Origin: Streptomyces sp. PsTaAH-137
Lineage (GTDB): Bacteria > Actinomycetota > Actinomycetes > Streptomycetales > Streptomycetaceae
Assembly: GCF_003259365.1 (NCBI RefSeq)
Contig: NZ_QLLY01000011.1
Location: 242,286-306,285, forward strand
Direction of reading: 5' to 3'
Length of the DNA: 64,000 bases
The first letter of the stretch is position 1. Each line of letters starts with the position of its first letter. Under the pieces are notes generated by a model that saw only the letters and a list, made by a program, of their open reading frames with translations, had not been told where the DNA came from and did no database searches. Of this stretch, positions 59,951 to 64,000 are shown in pieces. The translations under genes were made by a program, and so were the position numbers.

Positions 59951-61555
59951 TCAGCCGCTGACGCCCCGGCCCAGCTCCCACAGCTGGAGCAGCGAGGTGG
60001 AGGACAGGGCCCACTCGGCGCCGGTGATGTCGTCGCCCGCGGCGATGTACTGCTTGCTCTGGGTCAGCGGCAGCACCGGGACGTCGTTGGCGACCATGTC
60101 CTGGATCCGCTTCAGCGTCTTGGACGCGGCGGCGCGGTCGGACTCACGACGGGAGGCGGGGATGAGGTCCCGCGTGATCGTGGAGTTGGTGTACGTCGAC
60201 CCGAGGAAGTTGTCCTTGTCGAGGAACGGCGCCAGGAAGTTGTCGGCGTCGGGGAAGTCGGCGACCCAGCCCATGCCGTAGACCTGGTACTTGCCGGCCA
60301 GCTCCTCGGTGCGGAACTTGGTCCACTTCTTGGTCTCGTGGATCTCCGCCTTGAACAGGCCGCTGTCGTTGAGCTGCTGGGCCAGCAGCTGGAACTGCTT
60401 CTTCATGACCGGGCCGTAGTGGTCCTGGGTGTAGTGCAGCGACAGCTTGACGGGCGTGGTGATGCCCGCCTGGTGCAGGATGTCGGCGGCCTTCGCCTTG
60501 TCCGGGTCGTTGTACTGGTTGAAGAACGAGTTGGCGTGGCCGACGACGCCGGCGGGGACCAGCGAGTACAGCGAGTCGGAGGTCGACTTGTACGCCTCGG
60601 AGGCGATCTGGCCGCGGTCGACGATCTGGGCGATCGCCTGGCGGACGGCCTTGTCGCCGACCTGGCCCTGCTTGAGCGAGAAGCCGAGGAAGTTGGTCTC
60701 CAGGCCCTGCGTCGCGACGAAGTTGACGCCCTCGGGCACCTTGGAGGAGTACTTGGCGATCTGGTCGGGCGTCAGCGTGCGGCCCATGACGTCGATGTCG
60801 CCCTTTTCGAGGGCCGTCTCCATCGCCTCGGCGCTGGACATCGAGCGCATCTCGACGGTGTCGCTCTTGACCTTGAACTGGCCCTTGTAGTGCGGGTTCT
60901 TGGTGAAGACGGCCTTGACGACCTTCTTGCCCTCGACCTCGGTCTTCAGCGTGTAGACGCCCGACCCGCTGATCTCGAAGCCGTCGCGCAGCTTCTTCTT
61001 CTCGTAGTCGGCCGGGTTGACCAGGGCGGCGGCCGGGGTCGTCAGCTTGTACGGGAAGGTCGCGTCCGGCGTGTTGAGGTGGAAGACGACCTCGTTCTTG
61101 CCGACGGCCTCGATGGTGTCGATCGTGGAGAGCAGGCCCGCGATACCGCTGTCGCTGTCGATGTCGCGCACGCGGTCGATCGAGTACTTCACGTCGGCGG
61201 CCGTGACCTCCGTGCCGTCGGAGAACTGCAGCCCGTCCCGCAGCTTGCAGGCGTAGCGCTCGCTGCCGCTGTCGGTGAACCCGCAGCTCTGCGCCGCCTC
61301 CGGCACCGGGTCGCCGCCGCCCTTGGGCACGGCCACGAGGGTCTGCAGGGTCTGCTGCAGCACGTTCCACACGCCCGCGTCGTAGGAGTACGCCGGGTCG
61401 AACGGGGCCGGCTGGTCCGACGTCAGCTCGAACTGGTCGGTCGTGCCCACCACGATGGCGTCGTCACCACTACCGCTGTCCGAGCCTCCGCACGCGGCCA
61501 GCGTAGGGGCGAGCAGGCCGACGACGGCCGACAGCACCAGAGTCTTGCGGTTCAT
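59951..61555 (-). CDS. Family 5 solute-binding lipoprotein (peptide ABC transporter type)
   Basis: 534 residues. The signal ends LLAPTLAAC (lipobox Cys about 22), followed by an SBP_bac_5 domain (RDGLQFSDGTEVTAADVKYS). It would capture oligopeptides or similar ligands at the membrane. No permease or ATPase genes are adjacent, so it either serves a distant system or acts as a sensor. ATG at 61553-61555 with GGAG upstream. Confidence 0.93.
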   Translation of the reverse strand: MNRKTLVLSAVVGLLAPTLAACGGSDSGSGDDAIVVGTTDQFELTSDQPAPFDPAYSYDAGVWNVLQQTLQTLVAVPKGGGDPVPEAAQSCGFTDSGSERYACKLRDGLQFSDGTEVTAADVKYSIDRVRDIDSDSGIAGLLSTIDTIEAVGKNEVVFHLNTPDATFPYKLTTPAAALVNPADYEKKKLRDGFEISGSGVYTLKTEVEGKKVVKAVFTKNPHYKGQFKVKSDTVEMRSMSSAEAMETALEKGDIDVMGRTLTPDQIAKYSSKVPEGVNFVATQGLETNFLGFSLKQGQVGDKAVRQAIAQIVDRGQIASEAYKSTSDSLYSLVPAGVVGHANSFFNQYNDPDKAKAADILHQAGITTPVKLSLHYTQDHYGPVMKKQFQLLAQQLNDSGLFKAEIHETKKWTKFRTEELAGKYQVYGMGWVADFPDADNFLAPFLDKDNFLGSTYTNSTITRDLIPASRRESDRAAASKTLKRIQDMVANDVPVLPLTQSKQYIAAGDDITGAEWALSSTSLLQLWELGRGVSG

Positions 61556-61929
61556 GCTCGACGTTCTCCAGAGCTTGACCCACTCGTGTCCGGCGCGGAG
61601 TGGGCGACAGGAGCACGAGGGGTGGGGCGATGTTCTCGCGATGAGATTAATGCGCCTGCACCCGGCGTCCACATGTGCCCGATCCGGTCACCCATCACGC
61701 TGCGAAACCGGGCGTGGACGCACCGAAAACGCCTCAGGAGGAAGGTTCGCCGCAGGGAGCTACCAATCGGGACACATGGGCACGCCCGAGCGGGCAGAAA
61801 GCGGACACACAGCACGCCCGGGCAAACCTGTCGACCCACGAGAACGTGGGAAAGGTCACACAACCAACTCATTTGATGCGTGCGGTACTTCAGCGGCTTC
61901 CCGCCACGTCCCGCACCGCGGACCATCTG
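61556..61929. other. Intergenic region, no gene supported
   Basis: About 374 nt between the binding-protein start and the HAD gene stop on the same strand. It contains a small hairpin CCCACG-AGAA-CGTGGG (61835-61850) and an AT-richer stretch near 61855-61880. Short open frames here have no family resemblance. The promoter of the lipoprotein gene should be here, but I cannot define it. Confidence 0.5.
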
Positions 61930-62625
61930 TCAGGGCGTCATGAGGCCGTGCAGGAAAGGCAGGTTGACGTGTTCGAGGGAGGCCACGACGGTGCGCCGGT
62001 GGGCCGGCTCGATGGGGGCGACGGACGGGACGGCGACGACGTGGCAGCCCGCGGCCTCGGCGGCGGCGACTCCGGTGGCGGTGTCCTCGATGACGGCGCA
62101 GCGCTCCGGCGCGGCACCGAGCCCGGCGGCGGCGATCAGATACGGGTCGGGGTGCGGCTTGGTGCGGTCCACCTCGTCACCGGCGACGGTGAGCCGGAAG
62201 TTGGCGTGGCCGAGCGAGTGCAGGACGCGGTCGATGATGCGGCGGTGGGAGGCGGAGACGAGCGCGGTCGGCACCCGGTGGGCGGCGAGTTCGGCGAGCA
62301 GTCTCGCGGCGCCCGGCATGAGCGGCAGGTTCTGTCCGATGCGCCGCTCGAAGGCGTCGTTGAGCAGCACGGACACCTCGGGCACGGAGATGTCGGCGCC
62401 GGTCGCCTCGATGAGGAAGCCCGCGCTGCGGGTCATGGGGCCGCCGACGACGACCTGCTTCCAGGCCGGGTCGAGGGTGTGGCCCAGGCCGGCGAAGACG
62501 GCGGATTCCGCGTCCCACCAGAACCCTTCGGTGTCGACGAGGGTTCCGTCCATGTCGAGGAGTACGGCCTGAAGGGCGGACCCTTCGGCCGTTCGGGTAC
62601 CGAGTGCGGGGACCGTACTGGTCAT
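61930..62625 (-). CDS. HAD-superfamily hydrolase (beta-phosphoglucomutase-like)
   Basis: 231 residues. HAD motif I is LDMDGTLVDTE, motif II SASHRR, motif III KPHPDPYL and motif IV IEDTATGVAAAEAAG, in the subfamily that includes sugar phosphatases and beta-phosphoglucomutase. It is cytoplasmic; the substrate is not indicated. ATG at 62623-62625. It follows metH but behind a hairpin. Confidence 0.93.
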   Translation of the reverse strand: MTSTVPALGTRTAEGSALQAVLLDMDGTLVDTEGFWWDAESAVFAGLGHTLDPAWKQVVVGGPMTRSAGFLIEATGADISVPEVSVLLNDAFERRIGQNLPLMPGAARLLAELAAHRVPTALVSASHRRIIDRVLHSLGHANFRLTVAGDEVDRTKPHPDPYLIAAAGLGAAPERCAVIEDTATGVAAAEAAGCHVVAVPSVAPIEPAHRRTVVASLEHVNLPFLHGLMTP

Positions 62626-62652
62626 CCGGGCACACCTCCATGAGGGACGAAG

Positions 62653-62680
62653 AGGCCGGTCCCCTTGCGGAGACCGGCCT
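62653..62680 (-). terminator. Terminator of metH
   Basis: AGGCCGGTC and GACCGGCCT form a 9-bp stem with a 10-nt loop, 34 nt after the metH stop on the minus strand. Confidence 0.65.
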
Positions 62681-62713
62681 GCGCTGGACGGACCAGTGTA
62701 CGACTGCTCCCGA

Positions 62714-64000
62714 TTACCGCGCGTTGAAGTACTTCGCCTCGGGGTGGTGGATGACGATGGCGTCGGTGGACTGTTCGGGGTGGAGCTGGAACTCCTCGCT
62801 GAGGTGGACGCCGATCCGCTCCGGCCGGAGCAGGTCGGCGATCTTGGCCCGGTCCTCCAGGTTGGGGCAGGCGCCGTAGCCGAGGGAGAAGCGGGCGCCC
62901 CGGTACTTCAGGGCGAACATGTCCTCCATCTCGGCGGGGTCCTCGCCGGAGAAGCCCAGCTCGGAGCGGACCCGGGCGTGCCAGTACTCGGCGAGCGCCT
63001 CGGCCAACTGCACGGACAGGCCGTGCAGTTCGAGGTAGTCGCGGTAGGAGTTCGCGGCGAACAGCTCGGCGGTGGCCTCACCGATCTTCGAGCCGACGGT
63101 GACGACCTGGAGGCCGACGACGTCGGTCTCGCCGGACTCCTGCGGGCGGAAGAAGTCGGCCAGACACAGGCGGCGGCCACGGCGCTGGCGCGGGAAGGAG
63201 AAGCGGGTCCGCTCGTTGCCGTCGTCGTCCAGGATGATCAGGTCGTCGCCCTTGGAGACGCAGGGGAAGTAGCCGTGGACGACGGCCGCCTCCAGCAGGT
63301 TCTCGGTGCGCAGCCGGTCCATCCACATCCGCAGCCGAGGCCGGCCCTCGCTCTCCAGCGTCTCGCCCTTGAGCCCCCACTGGCCCTTGAAGAGGGCGCC
63401 CTCGTCGAGCCAGGACGCGTACTCCTTGAGCTGGATGCCCTTGATGACGCGCGTGCCCCAGAACGGCGGCTCCGGCACCGGGTTGTCGGTGGCGACGTCT
63501 GAGCGGCCCGTCTCCCGCGGCTCGGCGAGCACCACGTCCCTTCGCGGAACCCGGCGCTGTTTGAGTTCGGGAAGGGTGGCGCCGGGGACGCCGCGCTTGA
63601 CCGCGATGAGGGCGTCCATCAGGCGCAGGCCCTCGAACGCGTCACGGGCGTAGCGGACCTCGCCCTGGTAGATCTCGTGCAGGTCCTGCTCGACGTAGGC
63701 GCGGGTGAGGGCGGCGCCGCCGAGGATGACCGGGTAGTCGGCCGCCAGCTTGCGCTGGTTGAGCTCCTCCAGGTTCTCCTTCATGATCACCGTGGACTTC
63801 ACCAGGAGCCCGGACATACCGATCACGTCGGCCTTGTGCTCCTCGGCCGCGTCCAGGATCGCCGAGACCGGCTGCTTGATGCCCAGGTTGACCACGTTGT
63901 AGCCGTTGTTCGACAGGATGATGTCGACGAGGTTCTTGCCGATGTCGTGGACGTCGCCGCGCACCGTGGCCAGCACGATCGTGCCCTTGCCCTCGGAGTC
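62714..64000 (-). CDS. metH: Cobalamin-dependent methionine synthase, C-terminal part
   Basis: The last 428 codons of MetH; the 5' part lies beyond the right edge. The B12-binding loop GDVHDIGKNLVDIIL is at the fragment's start, followed by GMSGLLVKSTVIM, and the activation domain shows ELHGLSVQLAEALAEYWHARVR and YRGARFSLGYGACPN. It methylates homocysteine with methyl-THF via cobalamin and is reactivated with SAM. Stop is TAA at 62714. Confidence 0.97.
   Translation of the reverse strand, partial: DSEGKGTIVLATVRGDVHDIGKNLVDIILSNNGYNVVNLGIKQPVSAILDAAEEHKADVIGMSGLLVKSTVIMKENLEELNQRKLAADYPVILGGAALTRAYVEQDLHEIYQGEVRYARDAFEGLRLMDALIAVKRGVPGATLPELKQRRVPRRDVVLAEPRETGRSDVATDNPVPEPPFWGTRVIKGIQLKEYASWLDEGALFKGQWGLKGETLESEGRPRLRMWMDRLRTENLLEAAVVHGYFPCVSKGDDLIILDDDGNERTRFSFPRQRRGRRLCLADFFRPQESGETDVVGLQVVTVGSKIGEATAELFAANSYRDYLELHGLSVQLAEALAEYWHARVRSELGFSGEDPAEMEDMFALKYRGARFSLGYGACPNLEDRAKIADLLRPERIGVHLSEEFQLHPEQSTDAIVIHHPEAKYFNAR

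Noticed and set aside
61675..62643. A plus-strand frame antisense to the HAD gene and into the gap
   Set aside because: It is Gly/Val-rich antisense translation; the HAD gene on the other strand has all four motifs.

Overview
The window is high-GC actinobacterial chromosome, almost certainly from a Streptomyces. The evidence is strong GC bias at third codon positions, frequent GTG starts, a complete Pup-proteasome locus, a conservon operon and gene order matching the conserved core near S. coelicolor SCO1596-SCO1655 (order recalled from knowledge, not searched). About 58 protein genes are supported. I see no rRNA, tRNA, CRISPR array, insertion sequence or prophage.

Layout. 1-3.4 kb: translation genes (partial sensor kinase, TrmH-type methyltransferase, rplT, rpmI, infC with a structured leader and a probable AUC start), then a DUF1844 gene. 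3.4-10.3 kb: SseB-like protein, secreted serine hydrolase, a mycosin-like subtilase coupled to a proline-rich membrane protein, a PLP amino-acid deaminase/aldolase and a secreted HAD phosphatase. 10.3-15.5 kb: the gamma-glutamyl-ethanolamide (GlnA4/EpuRI) catabolic cluster. 15.5-20.4 kb: LysR/TDT exporter pair, an XRE-cupin operon with a metal-receptor-like protein, and a secreted beta-propeller-like protein. 20.4-24.2 kb: a two-gene osmoprotectant ABC importer whose permease carries two tandem binding domains. 24.4-29.8 kb: 5'-3' exonuclease, iron-regulated siderophore-interacting protein, SDR, FG-GAP protein and pseudouridine synthase. 29.8-34.5 kb: conservon cvnABCD plus a CYP157-like P450. 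34.9-44.3 kb: HelY-like helicase, diacylglycerol kinase, tatC-tatA, zinc-ribbon protein, pafC-pafB and two FKBPs. 44.4-54.2 kb: Pup-proteasome locus (pafA, prcA, prcB, pup, dop, arc), interrupted by an MFS/LacI pair on the pafA side. 54.4-64 kb: ferredoxin, lipid-anchored or secreted proteins, TrmI, site-2 protease, RecB-like nuclease, LuxR response regulator, peptide-binding lipoprotein, HAD phosphatase and the C-terminal part of metH.

How genes work together. Dop deamidates Pup (which ends in GGQ), PafA ligates it to targets, Arc unfolds the pupylated proteins and PrcAB degrades them. PafBC, nearby, is the WYL pair named for its link to this locus. GlnA4, an aldehyde dehydrogenase, an SDR and a class-I amidase form a plausible glutamylated-amine route under a FadR-type repressor. 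CvnA-D form a membrane-associated switch resembling a G-protein system, with the P450 as its fifth gene.

The most interesting points are a decayed endonuclease VII gene between pup and prcB with a 14-bp tandem repeat at its truncated edge, a Streptomyces intergenic repeat captured inside a coding sequence, the P450 lacking ExxR and carrying a Trp-rich tail, the infC leader with its non-canonical start, and the permease with two near-identical binding domains.
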